A stretch of 64,000 nucleotides of DNA. It comes from Embleya sp042956465 (lineage in GTDB: Bacteria; Actinomycetota; Actinomycetes; Streptomycetales; Streptomycetaceae). This document shows positions 8,674-17,448 of the stretch, piece after piece (position 1 is the first letter of the stretch; the number at the start of each line of letters is the position of its first letter). A program made the position numbers and the translations under genes. Under the pieces are notes generated by a model that saw only the letters and a list, made by a program, of their open reading frames with translations, was not told where the DNA came from and did not search any database. The stretch covers positions 1 through 64,000 of the forward strand of contig NZ_JBIBGL010000006.1 in assembly GCF_042956465.1 (NCBI RefSeq). Direction: 5' to 3'.

Positions 8674-9451
8674 CGCTTCCCGCCGCCGATGCTTGCTGCC
8701 GTGGGCTATGCAGATGAAGACATCGGGAGCCCACGACAAGCCCGCCGCCGACCCGCGGCCTTCAACACCCGCAGCGCCGACTTCACGTTCCCGACCCGCT
8801 CCACGACCACAAGCACGGCCACGATCGACTGCTCGGACGGCAACACGTATCCCCGCTCGTGGCCGGAAGATCTCCTCGAAACCGCGGACGCGGCCCGCCT
8901 TCATCCCGCGCCGCGCCGCAGGCCCCTCCGCACCCGAGCCGTGCCCGCCTCACGCCCGCGCGGCCGCACGGTCCCGCCCGCCCTGCGCCGCTTCGCCTCC
9001 TGCCCGTGCCCTTGCTCGACCCGAGCCCGCCCGACGCCCCTTGCTTACGTCCGCCCCACGGGCGCTCGGGCTCGCGCTCGTGCCCGCCTCCCGCTCGTGC
9101 GGCCCCGCGCTCGTGCTCGCCCCGAGCCTGCCCGACGCCCGCTCCGCCTCGTGGTCGTGCCCGCTCCGCGTCCGCGCCGCGCCCGTTTCCGTATCCGCGC
9201 CCACCCAACGCCCGTGCTGCCTCGCGTTCGCTCTACGCCCGTGCCGCCGGCTTCCCGTTCACCCCTCGTCCGGGCGGCCCCGTGCTCGCGCTCGCCCAAC
9301 GTCGGTGTTGCTTCACGCCCGTGCCGCCCGGCCTCCCATCGCCCGTCGCCCGCCGCCCGCCGCCCGCCGCGCGTCCGGGGCCGCGTCCGGAGCCGGGTCG
9401 AGGGTCGCTCTTGGGGGGCGATGGGGGGCGTCTGGACAGGGGTTGGTTAGA
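8674..9451. other. Stop-poor GC-rich tract, no recognisable gene
   Basis: About 780 bp between the terminator and the Zur box. From about 8930 to 9420 it is made of degenerate repeats of CGCCCGTGCTCGCG-like units (many CCGTGC, CTCGTG and CCCGC words). All six frames are open for long stretches and yield only Arg/Pro/Ala-rich low-complexity peptides; no ribosome site fits a start. The first 200 bp have slightly more normal composition but I cannot identify a gene. Best read as non-coding or decayed sequence. Confidence 0.45.
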
Positions 9452-9466
9452 TGATTATGGTTTTCA
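9452..9466 (-). promoter_or_regulatory. Zur box upstream of the zinc uptake operon
   Basis: On the minus strand this reads TGAAAACCATAATCA, close to the actinobacterial Zur consensus TGAAAATCATTTTCA (12 of 15, written from memory). It sits in an AT-rich island about 70 bp before the substrate-binding protein gene, in an otherwise extremely GC-rich region. The last gene of the operon encodes a Fur/Zur protein, so zinc-dependent repression with autoregulation is a consistent inference. Confidence 0.75.
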
Positions 9467-9534
9467 TTATCGAATGATCGAGGCGGCGTCTGCCCGTCGG
9501 TGCGTCGATTCACCCCTGCCTGGAGAGAGTTCTG

Positions 9535-10593
9535 ATGCGTATATCCACCCGTGCGGTTTTTGCCGTCGCCGCCACCGCCCTGACCGCCGGGACTTTGACC
9601 GCGTGTGGTTCCGACGACAAGGACACCAAGGACACCAACGGCACCAAGGGCGAGAACCGGGCCGGGTCCGCCGCGCCGGTGGCCGGCGGCGGGTCGCCGG
9701 GCGGCGGTTCCGGGCCCCGGATCAAGGTCGTGGCGACCACGACGCAGGTTGCCGACTTCGTGCGCAACGTCGGTGGCGACCGGGTCGAGGTGACCCAGTT
9801 GATCAAGGCCAACGCGAGCGCCCACGAGTACGAGGCGACGCCGACGGATCTGAACGCCATTCGCGCGGCCAAGCTGGTCGTGGAAAACGGCGTCGACATG
9901 GAGAAGGCGTGGTTGCCCAAGGCGGTCCAGGCCGCGGGCTTCAAGGGCCCGGTGGTGGACACTTCCGTCGGGGTGCAGCTCCGCAAGGGCGAGCACGAAG
10001 AGCACGAGGAGCACGCCCAGCAGGAAGAGCACGAGGAGCACGAACACGGTGAGTACGACCCGCACATCTGGCACAACCCGCTCAACGCCAAGGTGATGGT
10101 GACCAACATCGCCAAGGCGTTGACCGCCGCCGACGGGGCCAACGCGAAGGTGTACGAGAACAACCTGGCCGGGTACGCCGCCAAGCTCGACGCGCTCGAT
10201 GCCGACAACCGGGCCAAGCTGGACGGCATTCCGGCGGCGAACCGCAAACTCGTCACCAACCACGACGCACTGGGCTACTACGTCGACCGCTACCGGCTGG
10301 AGTTCGTCGGCTCGATCATCCCGAGCTTCGACGACCAGGCCGAACTCTCCGGCAGCCGGATCGAGGACGTCGTGGCCAGGATCAAGGCCACCGGCGCCAA
10401 GGCCGTGTTCGCCGAAAGCGCGCTGCCGCCCAAGACCGCCGCGACCATCGCCCGGGAAGCGGGCGTCAAGGTCGTCGCCGGCGACGACTCGCTCTACGCC
10501 GACTCGCTCGGCGCCTCCGGGTCCGCCGGCGCCACCTACCTCGCATCCGAGGCGCACAACACGGACACCATCGTCGCCGCACTGCGGGGCTGA
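9535..10593 (+). CDS. znuA: Zinc ABC transporter substrate-binding lipoprotein
   Basis: 352 residues with GGAGAGAG ahead of the ATG. Signal peptide with lipobox LTAC (Cys 24), then a disordered Gly/Ser/Asp linker to about residue 60. The cluster A-I (ZnuA/TroA) fold follows: VVATTTQVADFV, the metal His in NASAHEYE (about 97), DPHIWHNP (about 176-182) and NHDALGYY. A charged His/Glu loop (KGEHEEHEEH.., about 151-173) precedes DPHIW, the usual flexible metal-collecting loop of zinc rather than manganese binders. It delivers metal to the ATPase and permeases encoded next. Confidence 0.93.
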   Translation: MRISTRAVFAVAATALTAGTLTACGSDDKDTKDTNGTKGENRAGSAAPVAGGGSPGGGSGPRIKVVATTTQVADFVRNVGGDRVEVTQLIKANASAHEYEATPTDLNAIRAAKLVVENGVDMEKAWLPKAVQAAGFKGPVVDTSVGVQLRKGEHEEHEEHAQQEEHEEHEHGEYDPHIWHNPLNAKVMVTNIAKALTAADGANAKVYENNLAGYAAKLDALDADNRAKLDGIPAANRKLVTNHDALGYYVDRYRLEFVGSIIPSFDDQAELSGSRIEDVVARIKATGAKAVFAESALPPKTAATIAREAGVKVVAGDDSLYADSLGASGSAGATYLASEAHNTDTIVAALRG

Positions 10594-10596
10594 GCG

Positions 10597-11370
10597 ATGA
10601 CCGACCGCATCGAGACGACACCGGATCCGGTCCGCTTCACCGAGGCGACCATGGCCTACGACCGCACCCCGGCGCTGACCCGGGTCGACGGCCGCGTCCC
10701 GGCCGGGCAGGCGGTGGCCCTGGTCGGCCCCAACGGCGGCGGCAAGTCCACCCTGATCAAGGCCGTCCTGGGCCTGGTCCCCGTGGTCGCCGGAGCGGTC
10801 ACCGTGGCCGGTCGGCGCCCGGCCGCGGCCCGCGCGTTCGTCGGCTACGTACCGCAGGCGGCGAACCTGGACCCGGAATTCCCGGTCACCGCGCGCCAGG
10901 TGGTGCTGATGGGCCGCTACCGGCTGATCGGCCGACTGCGGCGTCCCGGCCGCCGGGACCGGGCCGCCGCCGACGAGGCGCTGGCCGTGGTCGGCCTCGC
11001 CGATCGGGCGCACGCGCGCTTCGGTGCCCTGTCGGGCGGCCAACGCCAGCGCGTACTGCTGGCCCGCGCGCTGTCCGCGCAACCGCCGATCCTGGTCCTG
11101 GACGAGCCGTTCAACGGCGTCGACGCGGTGAGTCAGGAAGCCCTGATCGACGCGCTGGTCCGGGCCAAGGACGCCGGCACCGCGGTCCTGGTCAGCACCC
11201 ACGACCTGGCCGTGGCGCAACGATTGTGCGAGCAGACCTGTCTGGTCAACCGCCGGCAATTCGCCTTCGGCGACACCGAGTCCGCGCTCACCCCGGAACT
11301 GCTGTGCGCCTGCTACGGCGGACAGGTCCTCGAACTCGACGCCGGCCGACTCGTCGTCACCCCGGGCTGA
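10597..11370 (+). CDS. znuC: Zinc ABC transporter ATP-binding protein
   Basis: 257 residues, starting 3 bp after the preceding stop. Walker A GPNGGGKST (about 44-52), Q-loop VPQAANLD (about 85-92), signature LSGGQ (145-149), Walker B ILVLDEP (165-171) and the switch His in STHDLAV are all present, so it should be an active ATPase. It powers the two membrane proteins encoded downstream. Confidence 0.93.
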   Translation: MTDRIETTPDPVRFTEATMAYDRTPALTRVDGRVPAGQAVALVGPNGGGKSTLIKAVLGLVPVVAGAVTVAGRRPAAARAFVGYVPQAANLDPEFPVTARQVVLMGRYRLIGRLRRPGRRDRAAADEALAVVGLADRAHARFGALSGGQRQRVLLARALSAQPPILVLDEPFNGVDAVSQEALIDALVRAKDAGTAVLVSTHDLAVAQRLCEQTCLVNRRQFAFGDTESALTPELLCACYGGQVLELDAGRLVVTPG

Positions 11371-11378
11371 GGCCGGCC

Positions 11379-12308
11379 GTGGACACCACCCTGCTCATGG
11401 AGCCCTTCCGGGTCCCCTACCTGACCCGGGCCCTGATCGAACTGACCATCCTGGGCGTCCTGTGCGGCACCGTCGGCGCGTTCGTCGCGCTGCGCCGGCT
11501 GGAGTTCGTCGCCGACGCGCTCACCCACACGGTTTTCCCCGGCGTCGCCATCGGCTTCGCCCTCCGAGGCGCGGACGGCGTGTTCGAGGGCGCGCTGATC
11601 GCGGCCGGCATCACCGCCGGCGTGCTGACCCTGCTCACCCGCAACCGGCGCACCAGCGACGACGCCGCGCTGGCGATCGTGCTGACCGCGATGTTCTCGA
11701 TCGGCGTGGTCGTCGTCTCGCGCAGCCACTCCTACACCGCCGACTTCCAGACCTTCCTGTTCGGCCAGATCCTCTACACGTCCCGCACGCAGATCCTCGA
11801 GACCGCGGTGGTCGCCATGGTGTGCCTGGCCGTCCTCGCCGCGCTGGGCCGGGAACTGTTCCTGCGCAGCTTCGACGTCGAGGCCGCCCGCGCCGCCGGC
11901 CACCGGGTCGGCGCGCTGGATCTGGCGCTGAACCTGGTGATCGCCCTGACCGTAGTCGCCGCGGTACGCACCATCGGCACCGCGCTGGTGCTGGCGCTTC
12001 TGGTGGTCCCCGCGACCATCGGCCGCACCCTGGGCGATCGGCTCGGCCCGATCATCGCGATCGGCGTCGGCTCGGCCGTACTGTGCGGATACCTCGGCCT
12101 GACCATCAGCTACACCGCCTCCATCGACCACGACCTGGCCCTGCCTGCCGGACCGACCGTCGTGCTCACCCTGGTCGTGGCGTATCTGCTCGCCCTGGCC
12201 GCGGCCGGCCTCGTTCGCCGGCGCGGCGTGCGCGCGTCCGCCCACGCACCGGCCGTGCGGATCCCCGCCCCGCCGGTGGTCCCCCGGCCGACCGGGAGCC
12301 CCCGATGA
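11379..12308 (+). CDS. znuB: Zinc ABC transporter permease (first)
   Basis: 309 residues from GTG eight bases after the ATPase stop; the frame extends further upstream but inside znuC. It is an ABC-3 family membrane protein with about eight hydrophobic segments. The conserved cytoplasmic coupling region (LALLVVPATIGR, about residues 208-219) and ADALTHTVFPGVAIGF near the N-terminus are typical. A Pro/Arg-rich tail of about 25 residues is hydrophilic. The TGA overlaps the ATG of the second permease (ATGA). Confidence 0.9.
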   Translation: MDTTLLMEPFRVPYLTRALIELTILGVLCGTVGAFVALRRLEFVADALTHTVFPGVAIGFALRGADGVFEGALIAAGITAGVLTLLTRNRRTSDDAALAIVLTAMFSIGVVVVSRSHSYTADFQTFLFGQILYTSRTQILETAVVAMVCLAVLAALGRELFLRSFDVEAARAAGHRVGALDLALNLVIALTVVAAVRTIGTALVLALLVVPATIGRTLGDRLGPIIAIGVGSAVLCGYLGLTISYTASIDHDLALPAGPTVVLTLVVAYLLALAAAGLVRRRGVRASAHAPAVRIPAPPVVPRPTGSPR

Positions 12309-13162
12309 CCTGGTTCGACACGTACACCCACCGCGCCTACGCCGAGGCCGTCATGGTCGGCCTGCTCGCCGGCGTCGTCGGCGTCCAGGTGGTGCTGCGC
12401 AAGCTGGCCTTCCACGCCATGGCAATGACCCATGCCACCTTCCCCGGCGTCGTGCTCGCCTCGATGCTGGGCCTGGACATCTACCTGGGCGGTGCCGCGG
12501 TCGGCGTGTTGTTGTCGCTGGCCATCGTCGGCCTGACCCGGAGCCCGAGCCGGACCGCGTCCGGGGCGACCGGGGTGATCCTGGCCGCCGGCTTCGCCCT
12601 GGGCGCCGCACTGGTCGCCGCCGGGCCCGCGGGAGACCGCAAACTCTCCGCCTTCCTGGTCGGTTCCATCGTCACCACCGACACCCGCGACCTCGTGGTC
12701 ACGGCCGGCACCGGGGCGGTGATCCTGCTCGTGCTCGGGTTGTGCGCCAAGGAACTCACCTTCGCCGCCTTCGACCACGAGGGCATGCGGGCCGCCGGCC
12801 ACCCGGTGACCGCGCTGGACCTGCTGCTCCTGCTGGTCGTCCAGGCGGTCGTCGTGGTGCTGACCCCGGCGGTGGGCATCATGCTCACGCTGGCGCTGCT
12901 GGTGGCGCCGGCCGCCGCGGCCCGACTGTGGACCGACTCGCTCGCCCGCACCACCGCACTGGCCGGCGCGCTGGGCATCGGCAGCGCCTCGGCCGGGCTG
13001 GAGATCTCCCGGCACTACGACGTCGCCGCGGGGGCGACCATCGCGCTGGTGGCCGCCGCCGGATTCGTCCTGTCCCTGCTCCTGTCGCCGCGCCACGGTC
13101 TGCTCGGTCGCCTCGTCCGGCGCCGACCCGCCGCCGCCGCGTCGGCCGCGGCGGCAGGCTGA
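12305..13162 (+). CDS. Zinc ABC transporter permease (second)
   Basis: 285 residues, start overlapping the previous stop by 4 bp. Also an ABC-3 permease: MTHATFPGVVLASMLG near the N-terminus, LTLALLVAPAAAARL near residue 200, about eight membrane helices. It is clearly homologous to, but well diverged from, the first permease. Two permeases in one operon suggest a heterodimeric membrane domain, as in some actinobacterial zinc/manganese importers. Confidence 0.88.
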   Translation: MTWFDTYTHRAYAEAVMVGLLAGVVGVQVVLRKLAFHAMAMTHATFPGVVLASMLGLDIYLGGAAVGVLLSLAIVGLTRSPSRTASGATGVILAAGFALGAALVAAGPAGDRKLSAFLVGSIVTTDTRDLVVTAGTGAVILLVLGLCAKELTFAAFDHEGMRAAGHPVTALDLLLLLVVQAVVVVLTPAVGIMLTLALLVAPAAAARLWTDSLARTTALAGALGIGSASAGLEISRHYDVAAGATIALVAAAGFVLSLLLSPRHGLLGRLVRRRPAAAASAAAAG

Positions 13163-13179
13163 ACCCGTCCGGAGGATCG

Positions 13180-13722
13180 ATGCCGTCGGCAACAGACCCC
13201 GCCCGCGAGCCCATCGGCCGCCCGCAGACCCCGCGCCGGGCCACCGCCCATCGGGACACCGTGGCCCGAGCCCTGGCCGCGCACGGCGGCTTCGTGAGCG
13301 CCCAGGAACTGTTCGTCTGGATGCGGGACCGGGACGGAGAGCGCGACCGAGACCGGGACGGCGACCGAGATCGCGAGCGAGGCGCAGATCGGGACCCGGA
13401 CACAGACAACGAGCGAGGCGCAGACCGGGGGGATCGAATCCGGAACCGCCCGGTCAGCCTCAGCACCACCTATCGCAGCCTCGCCGCACTGGCCGCGGAC
13501 GGTAGTGCGGACAGCCGGTACACCGTCGACGGCGAGCGCCAGTACCGACGGCGACGGCGACCGGATCACCACCACCTGCTGATCTGCCGGCTGTGCGGTA
13601 TAGCGGTCGAGGTGCACTCGGAGGCCGTCGAACGGTGGACCGCGACCGCCGGTGCCCGACACGGCTTCACCGAGATTCGCCACGCCATCGAACTCACCGG
13701 CAGGTGCCGGCGCTGCCGATGA
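13180..13722 (+). CDS. zur: Fur/Zur family zinc-responsive repressor with Asp/Arg-rich insert
   Basis: 180 residues from ATG with GGAGG nine bases upstream. Winged-helix N-terminal domain (HRDTVARALAAHGGFVSAQELF ... PVSLSTTYRSLAALA), then HHHLLICRLCG (about 130-140) and the C-terminal CRRCR, the structural zinc CxxC pair of Fur proteins. Between the helix ending FVWMRD (about 50) and the recognition helix region (about 91) is an insert of roughly 40 residues made of Asp/Arg repeats, absent from ordinary Zur. It closes the zinc operon and probably represses it through the box at 9452. Confidence 0.85.
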   Translation: MPSATDPAREPIGRPQTPRRATAHRDTVARALAAHGGFVSAQELFVWMRDRDGERDRDRDGDRDRERGADRDPDTDNERGADRGDRIRNRPVSLSTTYRSLAALAADGSADSRYTVDGERQYRRRRRPDHHHLLICRLCGIAVEVHSEAVERWTATAGARHGFTEIRHAIELTGRCRRCR

Positions 13723-13956
13723 GCCGCCGGTAGCGCACGGCGCCCCCGGTGGTTCGGTGTCCTCGGTGGTTCGACCGGTGACCGTGAACCCGACCGATCG
13801 CGGCGCGCTCCCGGCGCCCACAGTGGCCGTTCACCCGGGTGGCCGACCGGGAGTGGGACGGAGACGATGGAAGGACCGCGTCGCGGTGTCCGCGGCGCGG
13901 TCCCGAGCCCTGCGGTCGGTGTGCTGCCGTCGGCAGGCCCGACGAGAGGTATCACC

Positions 13957-14376
13957 ATGACGAAGGCCAAGGACATCATGCACGAGGGTGCGCAGTGGAT
14001 TCCGCAGACCGAGACGGTGGATCGGGCCGCGCAGTTGATGCGCCGGCTCGACGTGGGTTCGCTCCCGGTCAGCGATGCGAACGAGCGGCTGTGCGGCATC
14101 ATCACCGACCGCGACATCGTCACGAAGTGCGTTGCCGAGGGTCACGATCCGGCTCAGGTCACGGCCGGCGAGCTGTGCGTGGGGACGCCGCGCTGGATCG
14201 ACGCGGAGGCCGACATCGCCGAAGTACTGAGCGAGATGCAGGTGCACCAGATCCGTCGACTGCCGGTGATCGCGCGCAAGCGCCTGGTCGGCATGATCAG
14301 CGAGGCGGACGTGGCGCGACACCTGTCGGAGGAGCAGATCGCCGCCTTCGCCGAGAACGTCTACGCAGCGCGTTAG
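13957..14376 (+). CDS. CBS-domain pair protein
   Basis: 139 residues. The ATG at 13957 follows GAGAGGT; an earlier Met in frame has no ribosome site. It consists only of two CBS motifs: about 8-60 (ending LCGIITDRDIV) and about 72-125 (ending LVGMISEADVARHL). Such stand-alone pairs bind adenine nucleotides and are energy or stress sensors. The stress theme fits the neighbouring universal stress protein, which is convergent with it. Confidence 0.9.
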   Translation: MTKAKDIMHEGAQWIPQTETVDRAAQLMRRLDVGSLPVSDANERLCGIITDRDIVTKCVAEGHDPAQVTAGELCVGTPRWIDAEADIAEVLSEMQVHQIRRLPVIARKRLVGMISEADVARHLSEEQIAAFAENVYAAR

Positions 14377-14406
14377 GCCCCGTCCGGCGCGGTGGGTCCG
14401 GTCCGG

Positions 14407-14435
14407 CGACGCGCCGCCGCAAGCGCGGCGCGTCG
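14407..14435. terminator. Hairpin between convergent genes
   Basis: Perfect 11-bp stem CGACGCGCCGC (14407-14417) with GCGGCGCGTCG (14425-14435), 7-base loop. It lies between the CBS gene stop (+) and the universal stress protein stop (-) and can serve both. Confidence 0.7.
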
Positions 14436-14518
14436 ACCTGCCCCCGCCGCCTCGATCCGCGCGCCGCGTCGGTCCGGTTGTCCGTTCGCCTCCCGTCGCC
14501 GGGTCGCCGGAGCCGCGG

Positions 14519-15382
14519 TCAGTGCACCGGGACCACGGCCACCGGGCAGCGCGCATGATGCAGTACGGCGTGGGTGGTCGGGCCCAGCCGCATCGGCAGG
14601 GGGCCGTGCCGGGGGTGCGTGGCGACGACCACGAGGGCGTTGCCGATGGACGCGCAGACCAGGTCACGCCCGGCCGTACCGTTCATCACCACGGTGTCCA
14701 CCGGCAGTTCGGGATCGCCGAGCCGGATCGGACCGAGCACCGTTTCGAGCATCCGGCCGCGCTCGGCGGCGATCTCGTCCACGTCGAACATCGACGGCAA
14801 CATCAGGCTGGGCGCCAGGCCGGTCACCGGGAGCGCCCACGAGTGCACCGCGCGCAGACCGCCCAGCCGCCGTGCCCTGCTCGCCGCGAACTCGGCGGCC
14901 GGCCCGTCCTCGGGACCGGCGATGCCCACCACCACGCCGCTCGCGTCCTCGGCCGCGTCGGCGTGTACCACCACGACCGGGCACGACGAGTGCGCGCACA
15001 CCCGCAGGGACACCGATCCCAGCAGCAGGCCCGCGAAACCGCCGTGACCGCGACTGCCGATCACCATCGTGTCGGCACGGCCGCTCGCCTCGAGCAGCGA
15101 CTCGGCCGCGTCGCCCTCCCGGACCGAGCCCTCCACGTCCGCCTCGGCGAACCGCGCCCGCACGCGCGCGCAGGCGGCGTCCACCAGCGCATGTGCCCGC
15201 TCGCGCAGCTCGACCCGATGCCGGTGGCCGAGCCCGCCGACGGGCACGGCGGTGACCACGTACAGCGGTACGCGCCGGGCGACGGCGTCCTGCGCGGCCC
15301 AATCCAGCGCGCGGTCGGCGGCGGGCGAGCCGTCGTGCCCGACCAGCACCCCGAGATCGACTTCGTTGTCCGTGGACGACAT
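14519..15382 (-). CDS. Tandem universal stress protein (UspA family)
   Basis: 287 residues from ATG 15380-15382; a GTG three codons upstream (15391) is equally open. Two Usp domains are visible. The first (about 10-140) has VGHDGS and the ATP-binding pattern GSRGHGGFAGLLLGSVS. The second (about 148-287) has VVIAG-like strands but its nucleotide loop (THPRHGPLPMRLGPTTH) is degenerate, so only the first is likely to bind ATP. Expected role: stress or hypoxia survival. Cytoplasmic. Confidence 0.88.
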   Translation of the reverse strand: MSSTDNEVDLGVLVGHDGSPAADRALDWAAQDAVARRVPLYVVTAVPVGGLGHRHRVELRERAHALVDAACARVRARFAEADVEGSVREGDAAESLLEASGRADTMVIGSRGHGGFAGLLLGSVSLRVCAHSSCPVVVVHADAAEDASGVVVGIAGPEDGPAAEFAASRARRLGGLRAVHSWALPVTGLAPSLMLPSMFDVDEIAAERGRMLETVLGPIRLGDPELPVDTVVMNGTAGRDLVCASIGNALVVVATHPRHGPLPMRLGPTTHAVLHHARCPVAVVPVH

Positions 15383-15468
15383 GGCACTCACTCACCTCGA
15401 CGGGGAATCCACCAGGCTCATACCCGGTACGCCCGGGACTCAGCTCACCCGGCCGGCCGACGGATCTC

Positions 15469-16455
15469 TCAGCGGGGCAGCGCGGCGAGCCAGTCGATCA
15501 GGAGCCGGTCGACCTCGGCGGGGCGCTCGTGGTGGAGCCAGTGGCCGCAACCGGCCAGGACGTGCGAGGAGAGCAGGCCGGGCAGCGTGTCGGGGAAGGC
15601 ATCGATCGCATCGGACAGCCACGTGGTGGAGGCGTCCAGGGCGCCGCCCAGGAACAGCGAGGGCTGGGTGATCGGCGCGCCGGCGTACGGGGCGAGGTCC
15701 GCCCAGTCCCGGTCCATGTTCCGGTAGCGGTTGAGCGCCCCGCTCATTCCGGTCCGCTCGAACTCCCCGGCGTAGACGTCGAGGTCGTCCTCGTCGAGCC
15801 ACCCGGGCAGGCGGCCGGTGGGGAATCGGTCACGGAGCCTGCCACCGCGGCCGACGAAGTGCGGATCCGGCGCATCGGGGCCGGGCATCGTGTCGGCGGA
15901 GAGCGCGGCATAGAAGCCGGCCAACCACCCCCGTACGTCCGGCTCGATCTCCGCCTCGGCGCGGCCGGGCTCCTGGAAGTACCGGACGTAGAACTCCTCG
16001 TCGCCGCCCATCGCCGCGAACACGTCGCCGGGCTTCGGTCCGCCGGGCGGGGTGTACGGCACACTCAGCAGCCCGACCGCGCGAAAGACGTCCGGCCGGA
16101 CCAGGGCCGACACTGCGGCGATGGTCGCGCCCCAGTCGTGCCCGACGATCACCGCCGAGCGCTCGCCGAGCGCCTCGACCACGGCGACGTTGTCCTCGAT
16201 CAGCTCCGTCATCCGGTACGCGGCGATGTCCTGCGGCTTGGACGAGCGGCCGTAGCCGCGGACGTCGATGGCGACCGCACGGTGGCCGGCCGCGGCCAGG
16301 TCGGCCAGTTGCCGGCGCCAGCCGTACCAGGAATCGGGAAACCCGTGGACGAGCAGGACCAGTGGACCGGTGCCCTGTTCCACCAGGTGGATGCGGCCGG
16401 CGGGGGAGGGGACCAGGCGATGGGTGAGGTCGGCGGTTCGGACAGGCCGTGTCAT
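15469..16455 (-). CDS. Alpha/beta hydrolase, epoxide-hydrolase-like
   Basis: 328 residues from ATG 16453-16455 with GGGAG six bases upstream; the long upstream extension is Arg/Pro-rich and not coding. Motifs: oxyanion HGFPDSWYGWR (about 41), RGYGRSSKP, the nucleophile elbow GHDWGA (Asp nucleophile, about 106-111) and the late catalytic GCGHWLHHERP. An Asp nucleophile with the HGxPxS and SKP motifs is typical of soluble epoxide hydrolases, with haloalkane dehalogenase the alternative. The substrate is unknown. Confidence 0.87.
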   Translation of the reverse strand: MTRPVRTADLTHRLVPSPAGRIHLVEQGTGPLVLLVHGFPDSWYGWRRQLADLAAAGHRAVAIDVRGYGRSSKPQDIAAYRMTELIEDNVAVVEALGERSAVIVGHDWGATIAAVSALVRPDVFRAVGLLSVPYTPPGGPKPGDVFAAMGGDEEFYVRYFQEPGRAEAEIEPDVRGWLAGFYAALSADTMPGPDAPDPHFVGRGGRLRDRFPTGRLPGWLDEDDLDVYAGEFERTGMSGALNRYRNMDRDWADLAPYAGAPITQPSLFLGGALDASTTWLSDAIDAFPDTLPGLLSSHVLAGCGHWLHHERPAEVDRLLIDWLAALPR

Positions 16456-16470
16456 GGCAACTCCCGGGTC

Positions 16471-16498
16471 TCGGTACCGATCACCTCGGTACGGATCA
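16471..16498. promoter_or_regulatory. Direct repeat upstream of epoxide-hydrolase gene
   Basis: TCGGTACCGATCA at 16471-16483 is repeated as TCGGTACGGATCA at 16486-16498 (period 15 bp); the first copy contains the palindrome TCGGTACCGA. The pair lies 15-43 bp before the start of the minus-strand gene, a place where a regulator would block or recruit RNA polymerase. Confidence 0.4.
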
Positions 16499-16760
16499 TG
16501 ATCATGTGGCGATTCGGCGGGAGCCACAAACTTCCTTGCCGCTTCGGCAAAGCGCGTCAGGGGGCGAAGCCACGTCCCCGTTGCCCGTCCGTTCCGCGAG
16601 GCGGGATTCCGACGGAGAGGCGGGATCCCGGCGGAGTCGATGCCGCGAAGCAGACCCCCGCGACGTCGGGTCCCACGTTTTCCCCGGGGCCCGTGCGTCC
16701 ACGGGATGACGGGGATGAAGGATGAGGACGTACACCGCGACACAGGGGGAGATCGGCACC

Positions 16761-17273
16761 ATGAACACACGGCACGCGATCGTCGACACCTCGCTCGGCG
16801 GGCTCATCGTGGTGGCAGCGCGGAATGCCATCGTGGGTCTCTACTTCCCACAGCACTGGTACATGCCTCCGGAGGAGGAACTCGGCCGGCGGGTCGACCA
16901 TCGCGAGGACCCGCTGCTCGCGGCGGCGGCGACCCAATTGGCCGAATACCTCGATGGTGACCGGACCGCGTTCGACCTGCCCACGGCCACCCACGGCGAT
17001 CCGTTCCAGGAGCGGGTGTGGGCGATGCTGCGGGAGATTCCGTTCGGCGAGACCACCACCTATGGCGCGCTCGCCGAGCGGTTGGGGAACAAGGCGTTGG
17101 CCCAGTCGGTGGGACAGGCGGTCGGGCACAATCCGATCTCGATCATCGTGGCCTGCCATCGTGTCGTCGGCAGCGACGGGAAGCTGACCGGCTTCGCCGG
17201 CGGCCTCGAACGCAAGCGGCGGCTTCTCGAACTGGAGGAATCCGAGAGCACCAGGGCCGCTCGACTGTTCTGA
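16761..17273 (+). CDS. ogt: Methylated-DNA--protein-cysteine methyltransferase
   Basis: 170 residues from ATG 16761, which has GGGGGAG nine bases upstream; an earlier ATG at 16722 would add 13 residues. The protein transfers alkyl groups from O6-alkylguanine to its own cysteine. The DNA-binding part (FQERVWAMLREIPFGETTTYG...) and the Asn hinge (GHNP) are intact. The active site reads ACHRVVG (Cys about 132), where the usual proline before the cysteine is alanine. The cysteine, His and Arg are present, so activity is likely. Confidence 0.92.
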   Translation: MNTRHAIVDTSLGGLIVVAARNAIVGLYFPQHWYMPPEEELGRRVDHREDPLLAAAATQLAEYLDGDRTAFDLPTATHGDPFQERVWAMLREIPFGETTTYGALAERLGNKALAQSVGQAVGHNPISIIVACHRVVGSDGKLTGFAGGLERKRRLLELEESESTRAARLF

Positions 17274-17448
17274 GCCCCGGCTCCGGCGGTGTGCGTGCGA
17301 ACGGGCGGAATCGGAGGGTGCGGCACGGTCATTCGAATGCGTGCTCGACGAGCATGCGAGCACCGTGTCGCGAATGTGCGAAGCCGGGCGGTTCGTGGCG
17401 TTCGCTCCGGAGAAGCCGGTTACGACACTTCGACTTACAGTGACTGTC

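Noticed and set aside
8639..9454. Long Arg/Pro-rich frames in both directions between 8.6 and 9.45 kb
   Set aside because: Stop-free only because of extreme GC content; no start signals, no families, repeated words.
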